A DNA stretch of 64,000 nt from Gnetum montanum (GCA_015680685.1 MNCI01028318.1:62010-126009); one strand, 5' to 3'. Shown: positions 10,591 to 23,211, counted from the stretch's first letter. Numbers and translations: made by a program. Notes: generated by a model not told the origin, from the letters alone.

Positions 10591-12850
10591 ATAGCTATAG
10601 TTTCTTACATGTCTTGATGTGACATCATAAGCTTCTACTTCCCTATTCATGGATCATGTTCTTATATTGGAAAATTACACTAGCTTTTTTTTAGGCTCAA
10701 TAGGGAGCTCCTGGCTTAATATAACTTGTCCTTCTTTGTTTTTAACTTTAGAAGATGAGGCTATCATTAAGTAGCCAAACAGGAAATTTATTATGGTGAG
10801 GGATGAAAATGAGCTTTCTTTTTCCTTCTATTGTTGCTATTGCTATTGTAGCTTTTTTAATTTTTTCTACTCCAAAGCTACTGTTGTCATTTTTTCTTAT
10901 TAATTATTATTATTTCCTACTTTATTTTCCTAGCTACTTTTACCCCTGCATATTTTGTCTCATTTAGTGGAAACCTTTCATCGTGCATAGCTTCTTCTAG
11001 TTCTAGTAATTTCCAAGAAAAATATTTTTCTTCTAATAGGGCTAAATACTCATTAAGGAAATTCATTACTAAAGGATGATCTCTGCTATTCATCCATCTA
11101 CATGCTTCAATAATTGGCTGATTAGAAGCAATGAATGAAAGTTTCATTGATAAACTCCACTTCAACTATTTTGGAGCATCATCCTTAGCTCGATTCACCT
11201 CCTTGTTTGTAGCTATTAAATAGACCACATTTGTTTCATTAGGTTGATGAACTTTCCTTTTTTTGGTAGTTAAGTATATTCTTTTCATAGCCATGAGAAA
11301 ATCACATTGCTCCTTATATCTTTTTGTATTCTTTCTTAGATGCCTTGAATTGATAAACTTTCAAAAGCTAAATTTCAAAGGAAAAACTTCTTTTTTCTTA
11401 TAATATAATCTTAGGAGGCTTTTCCACATTTTTCTTGCAACCTCTAGAGTTGCTAAATATGGGGCCACAAATATAGGTAATTTGAAATATTTTTCCTCAA
11501 ATTCTACTATCAAAATTTGAGTGTAGCAGGCATGTAAGAAGATAACTCTATGACAATTTTCCATTCTCTCATTAATTATGTACTAATTAATCATTGATGG
11601 AAAAACTCCTAAAATTAACTTTAGCAAATGGGAGTAAACATAGTTCATTAAAAATTCTAAATTTTTCACATCAAAATAGCTCCACTAGGGTAAATAATTG
11701 GAAAGAAGTCATAACAGGGATACTCTAGATAAGCCTTCCTTTGTGATGCAGAACTAACAAAAACTAGAACTATTTTGTAGAGCTCAGGAACCTCAACCAA
11801 TAAGCAATATAGAAAAAATGAACTTAGATTTAATTGTACCCCTTACTCTTGAATTTCTGAGAGGCTATGCTATAACATATCATTCATATATTGTACTATG
11901 AAGAATTTCTTTTTATTTTCTAGGGCAACCTAGGTCCAAACATGATAATCAACAACTAAATTGATTTCACAAGGTAAACAAAAATTTAATGCTAAAATAA
12001 ATATTCTATGGGAAAACTTGATCTCTGTAGCTTTGGAAATGGTATTTCAGTAGTCCCAAACTTTTGCTAGATATGCTAAAGAGAGTTTGATGGTCTTCCC
12101 TATCTAAAAATGAGCCCAAAATCTAGCACTAAGCACATCTTTGTTGTATTCGTGGGCTACTATCTCTGTAATGTCAAGTTCCACAAGGCTATAAAGCTCA
12201 TCTACCTTCTTAATACTAATGTTATATAAAATTTTGTGTTTCTCTTGAAATGAATCTTACCCCTTTCATATATGGTCTTTGCTATTAGGTAATTCAAGAT
12301 ATCTTTGATGATGTTTGTCCTTAGCCTAAAACCAAGCTTGTAAAGTTTTGTCTTCTTTATATTTCTCACCAATATTCCATTATTTCCAAAACATGAAGCC
12401 TTATTTTCTCTACTAAATCATGGTCCTCATTAAAGCTAAATAGGTCACTTTCTTCTACTTCCAATTCTATCTACACAACATTAATCCATTACTAAAGCTG
12501 ATAAATATTTAGATTGAATTGTTGCAAATAATCTAAGAAAGCGTAGGTGTCAACATCTTGGAATTCATGGAGCTTCTTCTTTCTCCTTGTGAGAGATTTT
12601 AGTTTATCATAGAAAATTATGAGAGGCTTTAAGGATGATTTTTTTCACTTCAATGATGGGTCTACTTCAATTCTCAATGTTGATTGTTGATGGTTCTGTA
12701 ACTTGAAATTTTTCTTAAACTTGTTTATTAATACTTTGAACTTTATCTTTTAATTCACTTGCAAGAGTACAGGTTGTTCAAACTCCCTTTTGACATATGT
12801 TGCATGCTTTGATGATATTGAGCTACTCTACTAGCCTTATTTAAGGCTTA
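10591..12850 (-). pseudogene. Element C' leader ORF (ORF1) fragment
   Basis: Minus-strand coding relic collinear with 57940-60130 of element C, including the segments around 11165-10917 (SLSMKLSF, DHPLVMNFLNEY) and 11564-11361. It ends abruptly at ~10590, where element D begins. As this ORF lies to the left of the left C LTR, it belongs to a second, truncated element C' joined to C through a shared LTR. Function unknown. Leader ORFs upstream of gag are known in Ogre elements, but no domain is recognised here. Confidence 0.5.
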
Positions 12851-13990
12851 TGGGTTTAGATGCTAATCATTTGATTCTATTCCTCTTAACTCCTAAATCT
12901 ATTTCTACACTTTCTCTTAAAAATATAAAGCTGACGTGACATGAAAAAAGGGTCTAATTAGTATAATCATTATTCAGCTCTAAAAATGAGCTTCCCTTAA
13001 TATTTCAATTTTTCCTGTATTGGCATGATAGAGTATTATCAAAGCTAGATTTTCTTTGTTTGTAGAACCAATTCAAAGCTTATTTCTGAAACCATTTTTA
13101 GGCTCTACAAATTCGTTCTACAAGGGAGCTGATGTGGTAGGATGAGTTTGAGATTATTTTTAAAATCAATATTTGATTCTACATGCTACATCATACTCTT
13201 TAACCTTTACTTCATAACTTGTTTCTACAAGAGTTAGCATGATAGATCCAAAACCTATTTGTAGAGCCTAGTTAGATTCTATAGATTTATTCTACAAGAC
13301 AGCTTATGTGGAAGAACCCATTATGCTCTTGAAGAGTAAAATTTTGTTTCTACTAGCAACGTTGTTCCCAATATTTTGTCTTTCATGTATTATGATGGCA
13401 TGGCCATTAGAACTATTTATATGCTTCCCTTATAGTTCTACAAGGAAATTTTTTCCTCCAAGAATGATGTGGCTGTAGAGTTATTTTGTTGAACCATTTT
13501 GAATCATTTTGGTTCCATGAACTTACTCTTCCTAAATGCTTACTTGTAGAGCTAAATTATTGTTCTACATACAAGCTTATATCAATATGCTCTAATGATG
13601 TGTCTTGTAGAGATAATTTTATGCTTATTTCTAAAATTGAATTAGGTTTTGTAGAATTATTCTACACAACAACTGATGTAATCTAAGTTGGAAAGATGGA
13701 GGTGAGTGTTCTATGTCTCTTAAGAGCTCTTTGATATACCTCATTAAATCTTCTTGTTTATAGATTTCTTTCATAGAATCACTTTTAGGTTATATGAACT
13801 CACATCATAAAATGAGCTAACATGGTAGATTGCTTATGTGTATTTTTGGAGAACCATTTTCTAGTTCTACAAATAATGCTTAATTTTGAGCTCCTTCTTT
13901 GAGTTCTACAAACATATTCTAAAATTATCTTTCACCTAGGGATTCTTTCATGCATAAACAAGACACAAAAAATCTTAGCTCATATATAAC
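12850..13990 (-). repeat. Left LTR of element C, first part (interrupted by A)
   Basis: Collinear with 60150-62078 of the right copy, with a deletion of about 0.7 kb near 13900 relative to it. It carries repeated hairpin units built on TTTGTAGAACCA...GGCTCTACAAA. It stops at CATATATAAC (13981-13990), where element A begins, and resumes at 50421 with ATAATGTATGAG. The uninterrupted copy at 62070-62090 shows the pre-insertion sequence. Confidence 0.65.
13986..13990. repeat. Left target-site duplication of element A
   Basis: ATAAC precedes the A LTR; ATAAT (50421-50425) follows the other LTR. One mismatch, consistent with age. Confidence 0.75.
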
Positions 13991-14862
13991 TGATGAGTGG
14001 TGAGGTACCGCTATGCCCAACCATAAAAATTACAAAGAGTTCATGTGCAATTGGGTCAAATTTCATGGACTCTCTAGTTTCTGGTGCACTAGTCTTCCAG
14101 GAATTGAACTTTGCCCTAATGGCCACTCATTGTTCCCAATTACACTTGTAAGACATGTGTTATGGTTAAATGTAATTGAGGCATATGATTTTTATTATTT
14201 TATCTTTTATGTTCTTTGGTTCTTGAAGAGAGAGATAAAGTAGTTTAACTAACTAACTAATCTCTAACTAGTTCTAACATAAGCATCTGGTCCCACGTTT
14301 CATACACATCCTAAACCCATGTATCCACTATTGGGTTACCAAGCAGTACACTACTAGGTGCACCAAGTAATAAAACTATTGAGATTACCAAGTGAATACA
14401 TGTTACGCTTGAAGTAATCATACTTATGTATTTAATCTATCTAGCTTATCTTGCTTAATTAGCTTAGTTACTGGAAAACATTAAATAAACAACTAAAAGC
14501 ATTAAATGCACGAATAAATATCTAAACTATCTAGAATGCTACAAAATTTATTAAGAAGTTCATCTTGCACACACTTTTGTGCTTAGGTACAACAATGCTT
14601 GAATAAAGATCCATACACTCAATGTCTTCTAGTATGGGCACTAAGGAAAATATTCTAACTTTGAAATGGAAAAACTACAAGAGCTTCACTACACTATTAC
14701 TAACTAATGCCATAAATGCAACTGGTGAGATCATATTTATAGGCAAGAATAGATCCTACATCGATAGGGCCTTATTGACACATGAAACAATGCATTAATG
14801 AGGCCTAGTCGATGAGGCCTATTTAACTAGGCCCAGTTGATATGGCCACCCATGACTCATCA
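13991..14862 (-). repeat. 3' LTR of element A
   Basis: Bounded by perfect 8-bp inverted repeats TGATGAGT and ACTCATCA. Its partner is 49509-50420 (TGATGAGT...ACTAATCA). Divergence between the two is about 14 percent over the first 180 bp compared by eye. A minus-strand TATAAATA lies at 14734-14741. Copies of the motif ACTAGGCCTAGT occur near the inner end. Confidence 0.85.
14734..14741 (-). promoter_or_regulatory. TATA box of A LTR
   Basis: Minus-strand TATAAATA within the LTR. The other LTR has TATAAAT at 50279-50285 in the same context, supporting minus orientation of A. Confidence 0.6.
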
Positions 14863-15049
14863 TATCCTCACGATTGAATGAAAGCTCATGCTAGAGTTCT
14901 TTACAAAATTGGAAAGGTATCGGATTATTGACTGATGCTAAACTTAATATATTGACTTGATGAAATTGAGTACCTGAGTGTACAAATCAACACATTACAA
15001 AAATTATAGTGTTCATGACACAAAATTGAACACTATGATATGAATTTAC

Positions 15050-17870
15050 AAAATTGGATAGCACTTTATTTGATGGCATGAAGGTAGTGGAGAAGATCAA
15101 ATATTCCCAAGTGGTGGTGGCTCTTAAGGTTCTAAAGGACCTTCATTGTCTTCAGACATGTATGACAGCTAAGGTGGTTGTAGCTATCCTACTGCTACTA
15201 CAACTTTTGGCAAGAGGCGAAAAGGATCCAAAAATGCTTTTATTTTCTCCTCCTTACTCCTGAGATCATGCATGGTCCATGCACCTTTGCCAATGTGGAC
15301 TGGAGTGGAAACATCCTAAGGACAAGGAATTTCTAGAAATAGTTCCTTGGCATTGATGAACCAAGCATTAAATTGCTTATATTCAATATCGAACACCTTT
15401 ACTATGTTTTGTAGCTCCTGGTAATCATTCATTTTCTTAGCCAGGTTCCCAACATTGATCATTAATCAATGAATCATGCCCTAAGAACCTCAAGTTTAGT
15501 GTTTTCCATCTCAATCTTTTGCTTAGTGTCCTTATGGTGCTTGAACTTAGCCTTGTACAACAAGTACAAGTTGGCTACTTGCTTTTCGAGTTCTAACTAT
15601 AGCTGTTCAACAATTAGCATGACCAAGTTTGCATAGCAGAGATTGGCTAGTNCGTTCAACAATTAGCATGACCAAGTTTGCATAGCAGAGATTGGCTAGT
15701 TGCATATACTCTATCATTTCTTCAATTTGGAACTCCTTTAGGTAGGTCTTCACTATGTTATAGGTATCTATTCCATCAATGATGGGCTACCACACCTCTC
15801 TTCCTTGTTGGAGTTGCTAGACAGTCTTGTTTACTTTTGCCTTAGCTATTTGAATGTGCTTCTTATTCACTTCCTTATGCAAGCCAACCTAGTCTCTAGA
15901 GTGATTCTTGACTCTTTAAAATTTAAGACCCTTGTTTTTCTAGATGACAATCTCAATGGCATATTTTTGGCATAAAGCTCAAACCTCCTCTATAGATAGA
16001 TTATGATTCTCTATGGCCAATTTCCTTAATTCTGTGTTTACCCTAGTGAGCTTCCCCTATTGTTAATGAATGAATTCTTGCACATTTTGTTTTTGTGCAT
16101 TAGCATTACATAGGAAATGATTTTTTATGGCCAATGATTCATTTTCTTGATGCATCTGAACCAAGTCCTTATAAATCGAGTAGGTTTTTGCTTCTGCTAT
16201 GGACTAGTTGAAAATGGCCATCACCATTTCCTCCTCAACTTGTTTAAATCATTCTTGAAGTTGCTAAAAAGCCTCATCTTTGGTTAGTGCTGGTTTGAGG
16301 AGCACAAGATTAGGAAAATAGTCATGTAGTTTAGCAACTTCCATGGCCAAGCATTGATTTTGTGGTTGAGATATTTTAAGTTTCCCCTCTTGGATGATGC
16401 ATTTTCTGTTTTCTTCATGTAGCTCTGACTGGGTTGCAATAATGTTGTCTAGATAATTGAAGACATATGGAATTAGTTGCCCAGTCTCAACTAGTCAGTC
16501 TAGCAACTCTTCATGTTAGGCTACACTCAATCTTCCACTAATCATGCCTATAGATGTCTACACATCTTGAAGTGCAAGTACATTTGGTATAGACATTCCA
16601 AGTGCATTAAACACTTCTACAATTTGGTTAGCATAAACTTCAGCAGTGGTTTCCTACCTTTGGTGTTGCATCACCAATACAATTTCCTCCTTGCCCTCCA
16701 AGCACACTGAAAAGGAGGTAGCATTCTTAGAGATTTCTAAAAATAAATGGTATTGAGATAGAGACACTGTCACCTCTCTAGCACTAGGATTTGAACTCAC
16801 AAACAACCGTGTCTATTGGATAGAGAATATCAGTTCACCTCTTTCCATCTAGCTAATTGTCTAAGCCACCTCATTAGGATGACTCATTGTAGGTTGATAT
16901 ACAGATGGGTCCCCACCACTTATTTCTACATGTTGCTCCTACTCATGCAAGAGCTGCTCTCATATTTTATGCAAGCATTCAATGGCTATGTAGGCCTCTA
17001 GCGTTGTTTCCTAAGTAGATAGTGGAGGTGATAATTGCTACTCCCCTTCTTTAGACATGGTAGATATCTTATCCTTCATCATTTTAGATCATGAGGCAAT
17101 GGAAGTATGCCTACTCATGTCATTTGCATAATGAATGATCTTTACCCTTTTGCAAAGTTTTTAAATGAGGTATGGAAAAGGCAGGGTTTTCCTTTCACGT
17201 TCATTTTCTTTGAAGTGCTTCTTGATCTCTCAATAGATTAATTGTAGAAGGTTCACCAAAAATCTCCTACTTAGAGTGATGCATGTTCAAGTAGAAAAGG
17301 TAGTCACCTTGCTGGGCCTTATTGTTGGATTGAGGTGATAGGCCGCTATCTTAAAGTATACATGTTTTTCTAGTGTGAGCACGTCAAATTTCTTATGGTT
17401 GACCTTGTAACTCCACTCGGTCTACTTTTTTTTGGCCTTAGGATTAGCTTGTATAGAAAGCTCTACTAATTGTGTCCTAGTATCAGGCAACCCAAGAACT
17501 TGTGCAATAACTTTAGCTATTTAGGACACTTGAATTTCCTTGATCTTCACTGTGGAGCTTGCCCTTCTATTATTATGAAAGAGGTACGTCTCTTCAATGT
17601 ACCACTCCGCACTAGAGGTGATGATTGACCACATGGGAGAGGTTTTCAATTGTGTTTTCACCTCTGCTAGCACATGCACTAAAAATGGCCCAAAGCTTAG
17701 TTCTTGGAGAACTGAGTGTTGGATTTCATAGGGCCCAATGATATCGAGGTAGGCTTGTGTTAGTATGACTTCTAGCCTTGGTATGGGTCCTGGTGGTTTC
17801 CCACATTGCAATTGTTTTGTTTCAACTTCTTCTTTAGGAATTTGTCAAACAGATTCCACTTCAGGCTCCT
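15050..17870 (-). pseudogene. Element A 3' ORF in the env-like position
   Basis: One reading frame stays recognisable over about 900 codons on the minus strand. Nearly all of its interruptions are TAG or TAA where a Gln codon is expected. It starts near 17811 with MQCGKPPGPIPRLEVILTQA and continues through a Gln/Glu/Leu-rich, probably coiled-coil region (~16600-15300). In Athila-type elements an env-like ORF lies between integrase and 3' LTR, which is where this one is. No hydrophobic fusion-like or membrane segment was recognised, so a structural or Gag-like role is equally possible. It contains the assembly gap and 47-bp duplication at 15652. Confidence 0.5.
15605..15700. other. Single-N gap with 47-bp duplication
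   Basis: N at 15652. The 47 bases before it (15605-15651) recur exactly at 15654-15700. This is the signature of two overlapping contig ends joined without merging. Confidence 0.85.
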
Positions 17871-20200
17871 CTTGAAGAGGTCCTATTGCATGGGTTGCTT
17901 CTCATTGATCCTGGTCCTATTATTATTGGTTCCTTCTAGCCTTGGGTTGTTTCTCCCTTGGTTGTGATGGTCCTCCCTCCTATAGTCATTTCAGTCTTGG
18001 TGCCATCTATAATCACAACATGATTGTGGGTTTGCAATTTTTGTATAACATGAAACAGTTGGAATACCCTATATCCTTGGGATAGTTACACTTGGATAAG
18101 TTGTGATTATAACTAATTTAATCAATTTTAATCATTATTTTATTTGTATTTTAATGTTAATAAGTTGTTCTAGAGAATGTTGAAAGGGTTAGCTCTCAAA
18201 AATTGATGGTTTATATAATTGTACTTATTAATCCTTTAGGGAAGTTACAAAATTTTTTTAAAGAAATTTCATCGAAAACCTTAAGGTTTATGACCCCCAC
18301 AATTAAGAGCTTACCTCTGGTAGCTATAGGATCAAAGAACGGAGTGATTTGAACAAATGGTTAGAAATTCATGGGCTCTAGAAAGTTTTGGGCTCTGAAA
18401 AATAGCAAAACTTCCCTCATGTTATGAAGAAAATGTCAAAAATTGCAAAGTGTTTGAAGGTATTTATAGGATTTTTGGCATACATCGACTAGGCCTAGTC
18501 GATAGGTTCAGCTACGTCAACTAGGCCTAGTTGATGTGAATATTGGCAAACATTGATTTTTGTGACTTTGGTGAAACTTCCAAAATACAAGGAGTTTTTA
18601 AGTGAAATTGGGATCAAATGAAAGCCCTAAAAGCCATGAACATGATGAGAATAGTAGAAGAGGGTTTTGAAGCTCAAAAAATAAGAAAATTGAAAAAATG
18701 ATTTGGAGAATGAATTTAATGAGAGTTTAAGGAGCACAAAGTGGAATACATAAAGAAATATGCGAAAGATAGAATTGTAGTAATGTTTAAGGTAAGGGAC
18801 TTAACTATCCAAAAGAAGAGATATGCAAGGGGGTCCTCCCCATAATAGGCACATGCTCATTTTTCCCTTGCATAACCTCAACTAAGGAGTTCATTGGCCC
18901 CACAGTTGATTTAATGGTCATAAAAAGTTAAGGACCAACTCAAAAGAATCTATCCAAGAATTCCAACACATCAAACTAGGACATTGAACATAACATAGAA
19001 ACTAGAAATGAGGTGAGTTGTGGCAACATAGATGGATGATTGAGAAGGTGGGATGGAATCCTAAATTGAGGTCATAAGAATTCCATTGTGGAGTTTGTGT
19101 TTAAAATGACCTGAGAAGATCCATCCTTAGTCCAGAATAAAACCAACATCTTTCAGAGACTTCACATTATCAGTCCAAGACCAATCCACCCCCTTGAGAC
19201 ACAAGAATGCTCCCAAAAAACAAACACCATTCCATAAATAGAAGAAAAGAGAAGTAGGAAGTGAGAGAGGGTCTTAGTTAGAGGGGACCTTTAGGCATGG
19301 ATAACATGTCTTTCTAGTCCCATAACCAGTGCTTGTAGCCCATTTATTTGTCTAAAGGTTGGGCTTTGAATTCCCATAATTTCTTTTCATTTTTTATTTT
19401 ATTTATTTATATATTTTCTTTTTAGATGGGAACCACACCATGAAAAGACTTTATTTGACTTCCTATAGTGTTCAAAATGAAAGGGTAAGTAGTTTATGAG
19501 AAACACCCAAGCACTTAAGCAAGTAGAAGAGTACAAAGAATATTGAGTTCGCTTGAAGTCACACCTTGTACCAACCTTTGAATCCTTCCAAATTTCAAAA
19601 ACTACCAAGGTCACCAATTGATTAAAAGTTTCTTTAATGGAAAGGACCTCAAACTTCCAAAACAAGGAAAACCATAGAGTTGGTGGATGGGTAGATGACA
19701 TGGACTTACTACCTATTCCATGAAAAATAAACCATGTCATAGTTATTAGACATCAGAATTCAAAAATAGAAACTAGACATTGATAACCACAACATTAAGC
19801 ACAAACCATCATTAGTAAATAGCAGCAGTGGCACTATGTCCTAAGGTAACAAAGCACTTTTATTAGCAAAAATAGTGAAAAGTCACACACAAAAATAAAA
19901 TAAAATAAAGTAAAAAATATAAAAAAATGTATAAAATATTCAACAAAGATAAAACATACTAATGATGTTGTAAAATAAAAATTGAGAAAATGGATAAAAA
20001 TCAACAAAAATGTATAAAATAAGAAAGGTGAAAAACAAAAAGGGTGAAAAGAAAAAAGTTGAAAAATAAAAAAAAGGTGAAAAACTAAGGAGCCATGTGG
20101 ATGATTAGCATGGATGATCATCTCCCCCATGACTATGTTGAAGGGAAGAGATGTGAAAAATAGAGTGCAATTGTCCATCTGTTGAGATGGTATTTTCACT
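17871..20200 (-). other. Element A spacer between integrase and 3' ORF
   Basis: About 2.3 kb inside A without a recognised domain. It includes a 20-bp palindrome at 18484-18503 and an A-rich tract at 19880-20080. An open minus frame of 113 codons at 19740-19399 has no recognised family, and a small secondary insertion between 18200 and 19800 cannot be excluded. Confidence 0.35.
18484..18503. repeat. 20-bp perfect palindrome
   Basis: ATCGACTAGGCCTAGTCGAT is its own reverse complement. Degenerate copies occur nearby (18520-18540) and in both A LTRs around 14800-14850 and 50340-50400, so it is a family motif of element A. Confidence 0.8.
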
Positions 20201-20219
20201 GGCTTGTGTTGGTTCTAGG

Positions 20220-21360
20220 AAAGGTTTCGCTTGTTGGATGTTGATTAATTACATTTTATTTGGGCTCTCAGGTTTGTATATTAACATGTCCCTAGAGAAA
20301 AAGGTTTGTTCAATTATATAAGACCCCTCCCACAATGTTTGGAACTTTTTCTTCTATGATACATGTGTGGGGTTCTAGTAGAGAACCTTATCTCTAGGTT
20401 AAAATTTTACTTTTTGTATTCTTAGGTCATGTCATTATTTGTTGAATGCCTTGTGTACTTTATTAATAGATAGGACCACTAATCAAGTTTCATCTAGCAT
20501 GGTGAGGTTTATTAGTCTTTCTTTTTGTGCTAGACTTAGGTCAAGGTTTAGTTCATAGCTTGTTGAGAGTATACGAAGATAAAATTGAATTAGGAACATT
20601 GGAAATTTCTTGTACACTAACTTATAGGGAGAATAGCTAATAGGGAGTTTCCATGTTGAGTGGTAAGCCTAAAGGACATCATTGAGTTTTGTGCTTTAGT
20701 CTCTCCTACATTTGCCTATGGTCCTTGTTAGGATCTTTATAATTTCCTAGTTAGTTACCTCTACTTAACCATTGGCTTAGGGGTGATAGGGTGTTGTTAA
20801 TTTATGTTCAATCCCTAAGCATTGCATTAATTTTCTTAAAATGGCACTTGTAAAATGAGTTCCATTGTTAGAAATTAGTGCACATTGCACCCAAACCTAT
20901 TTACAACATGTTGTTGTACAAATCTAGCAGCAATGGATGATGTACAGTTGATGATGACTGTTGCTTCTACCCATTTGGTGCAGTAGTCCACTACTACGAT
21001 GATATATGCATTTCCATTAGACATGCATATGATAGGACTCATGAAGTCTATGTCCCATATGTTGACGGGCTCCAATGGTTGAATCCACTATTAGGGATCC
21101 TCCATTTTTATAGTCATCCTACCATCTCTTTAGCATTGTTCACAACATTAGAGAAATTGGTGGGCATTCTTAAAGATTGTAGGCCAATAGTATCCTACCA
21201 TCAGGATTTTTATAGCCATGCACCTCCTTCCATAGTGGCCTTTGCAAGGGCCTTTGTGAGCATCTTAGAGAATGCATAGTTAATTTGCATTAGGGACATA
21301 CCAACAAACCAAGCCATCGAAATATGCCTTTTAAAGATGTCCATTGATTTCCATGAAGTA
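20220..21360 (-). pseudogene. Element A integrase, C-terminal part
   Basis: DDE integrase of the Ty3/gypsy Athila type. On the minus strand it shows a WVEATVI strand after the first catalytic region, then the ISNNGTHFTSAIL block (second acidic position; the usual SDNG is SNNG). It continues with TTPYHP.ANG.VEVTN, containing the expected third catalytic Glu, and a tail with AYHSTWKLPISYSPYKLVY. Stops are mainly TAG for Gln. The N-terminal part of the same gene lies at 46411-46600 because element B has inserted between them at CTTTG (21361-21365). Confidence 0.8.
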
Positions 21361-21365
21361 CTTTG
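21361..21365. repeat. Left target-site duplication of element B
   Basis: CTTTG, repeated exactly at 46406-46410 on the far side of B. The A integrase region flanks both copies. Confidence 0.85.
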
Positions 21366-21881
21366 TGAAACACCCTAAATTTTCAAGGCATTCTTGATTC
21401 ATCGAGTCCTTGGAATTCAGGCAACATCATGGCAGTTTGGCATAAAATGGATGCTCTAAGTTTAGACTATGCATTTCAACAAATTTTCTACTTCTAGTGT
21501 TGACAGGCCCAACGGACTCACCGACCTATCCACCTGGGTAGTTCATCCAGTTGACAATCTACTCAAGAGAAATGCATGGGGTTGTCGGCGGTGCTCAGGT
21601 TGCATAAAATAGTTCGACAAGTTTTCTAGTCAAGAAGTTTGCTACACTATGCTATGCTATGTAGCATAGCAAGCCTCAAAAGATAGTTGCAGGATGAATT
21701 GCTATGCTACGCAACCTAGCAAACGCAAGGCAGAAAGGCCCAACTTACTTAGTGATGTCAATTACACTGAGCAAGCACTTCCGGCCTTCAAAACCAGTTT
21801 CTTTACTTAACTTTAAGTCCTTCGGCAAAGATCCTCTTGCTAGAAAAGTAGAAGATCAAGCAAAAAGTAGGCTATGTTGGC

Positions 21882-21918
21882 TGCTATGCTATGCTATGCT
21901 ACATAGCATAGCATAGCA
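21882..21918. repeat. 17-bp-arm hairpin in the B LTR
   Basis: TGCTATGCTATGCTATG, a 3-nt loop CTA, then CATAGCATAGCATAGCA: a perfect inverted repeat, one of several in the LTR. The second assembly copy is at 27930-27966. Copy number of the TAGCA unit differs between copies near 22080 and 28130, showing it expands. Confidence 0.85.
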
Positions 21919-22580
21919 TAGCAATGATGCAAGAAAAATAGAAGGACATCTCAGGATGCACGATCAGCAAGTTCACAAGCTTCACGTCATAAAGAGCAAA
22001 GGTAGCAGATTGTCAACATGATTTTCAAACAAATGTTCATAATGCAAATCATAGCTAAGGCCAGCTGCTATGCTACATAGCATAGCATACATGCAGAACC
22101 AGCTATAACACTTCAAAGGCTTCCAGCACTTGCAATTAACTACACCACAAATTCCTTCCTTGAACTGGTAGCTATGCCATGCTATGCTACATAGCATAGC
22201 ACAACATAGCAAGATGCTATACTACACTAAACATGCTATGATACATAGCATAGCAAGTAGCTACACTATGCTCTACAATGTAACACAGTGTAGCAGGAGG
22301 TTGGGCATAGCATAGCGTAGCAAGCAGCTTTGCTATACTAACATGGCTATGCTCCATACCGTAGCACAGCGTAGCAGGTGGCTATGGTACATCGGTGTGC
22401 TTCACTCCTTATCTACATTGATGGCACACCTAATCCTAATGTCTCTAGTTCTGATAGCGTAATTGCAGTGCGATAGGCTCATCAATGAACTTTGCATGTC
22501 CATGCAGCATGGACATGTCAACATGTGGCAGGTCCAAGACACGTGGTGTCCAAACCACATTTTTCACATGCTCCTGACCC

Positions 22581-22588
22581 TATAAATA
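22581..22588 (+). promoter_or_regulatory. TATA box of B 5' LTR
   Basis: TATAAATA followed by CCCCGATGA. The 3' LTR has TATATATACCCC at 45782. This is the probable start-site region of the B genomic RNA. Confidence 0.65.
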
Positions 22589-23211
22589 CCCCGATGAACA
22601 ATGATCAAAGGGTTGGCAAATTTTGGCATTGGTTAGCAAAAATTGGCTTGGTTGGCAATTTTGAGTAGCTTTACGCATAGTTGGTAATTCTGAGCATTGT
22701 TGGCATTTGTTGTTGGAAATTCAAAAACCTGTTAGCAAAATAATTCACATTCCCATTTTTCATCTTGTTAGCTCTTTTCCATTTCCTTTGTAGCACTTTG
22801 CATTGTTAGCTTATGAATTCATGTTCAAGCATATAGTTGGCTTACATTGAACATATTTGGTTACTTTTGGGATCTCTATGCTTCCCAGCATCGTGAAACC
22901 ATGTGTATTCACTCTGATAAAGTAAAGTTGTAGCTTTGAACGTGGTGCATTTCTTAACCCCAGTTTACATCATTTTCGTTCCTCACATATAATAGTCGAT
23001 ATTTTACACTATAAACGTTGTTTTTGAGTTACACGTTTGCAAAAGGTTTAGTGACACCAATTAAGTCCTTGTCTGATTAACCAAACTGTTCAAGGAAACC
23101 CATTTCCATTTAATCTAGCACAGCCCTTGCGCGGATACTGGGTTAAGACTATCATGACCGAAAACCTCTCAGTGTTTTCCAACCACCGATGTTTTCAGTC
23201 GCTATAGTTTC

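Larger units (their letters stand above)
21366..23206 (+). repeat. 5' LTR of element B
   Basis: Starts TGAAACACCC and ends GTCGCTATA. The 3' LTR ends GTCGCTACA, the expected CA. The U3 region is packed with inverted GCTATG/CATAGC repeats (21650-22390). TATAAATACC lies at 22581. Confidence 0.85.

Noticed and set aside
15050-17870. TAG/TAA read as glutamine (ciliate-type genetic code)
   Set aside because: Stops at Gln positions are better explained by CAG-to-TAG deamination in silenced elements. TGA at Arg positions, frameshifts and lost catalytic residues occur in the same genes, and the elements are plant Ty3/gypsy.
21650-22390. CRISPR-like array
   Set aside because: The repeats are short self-complementary TAGCA units of variable length inside an LTR, with no unique equal-length spacers and no cas genes; the DNA is plant.
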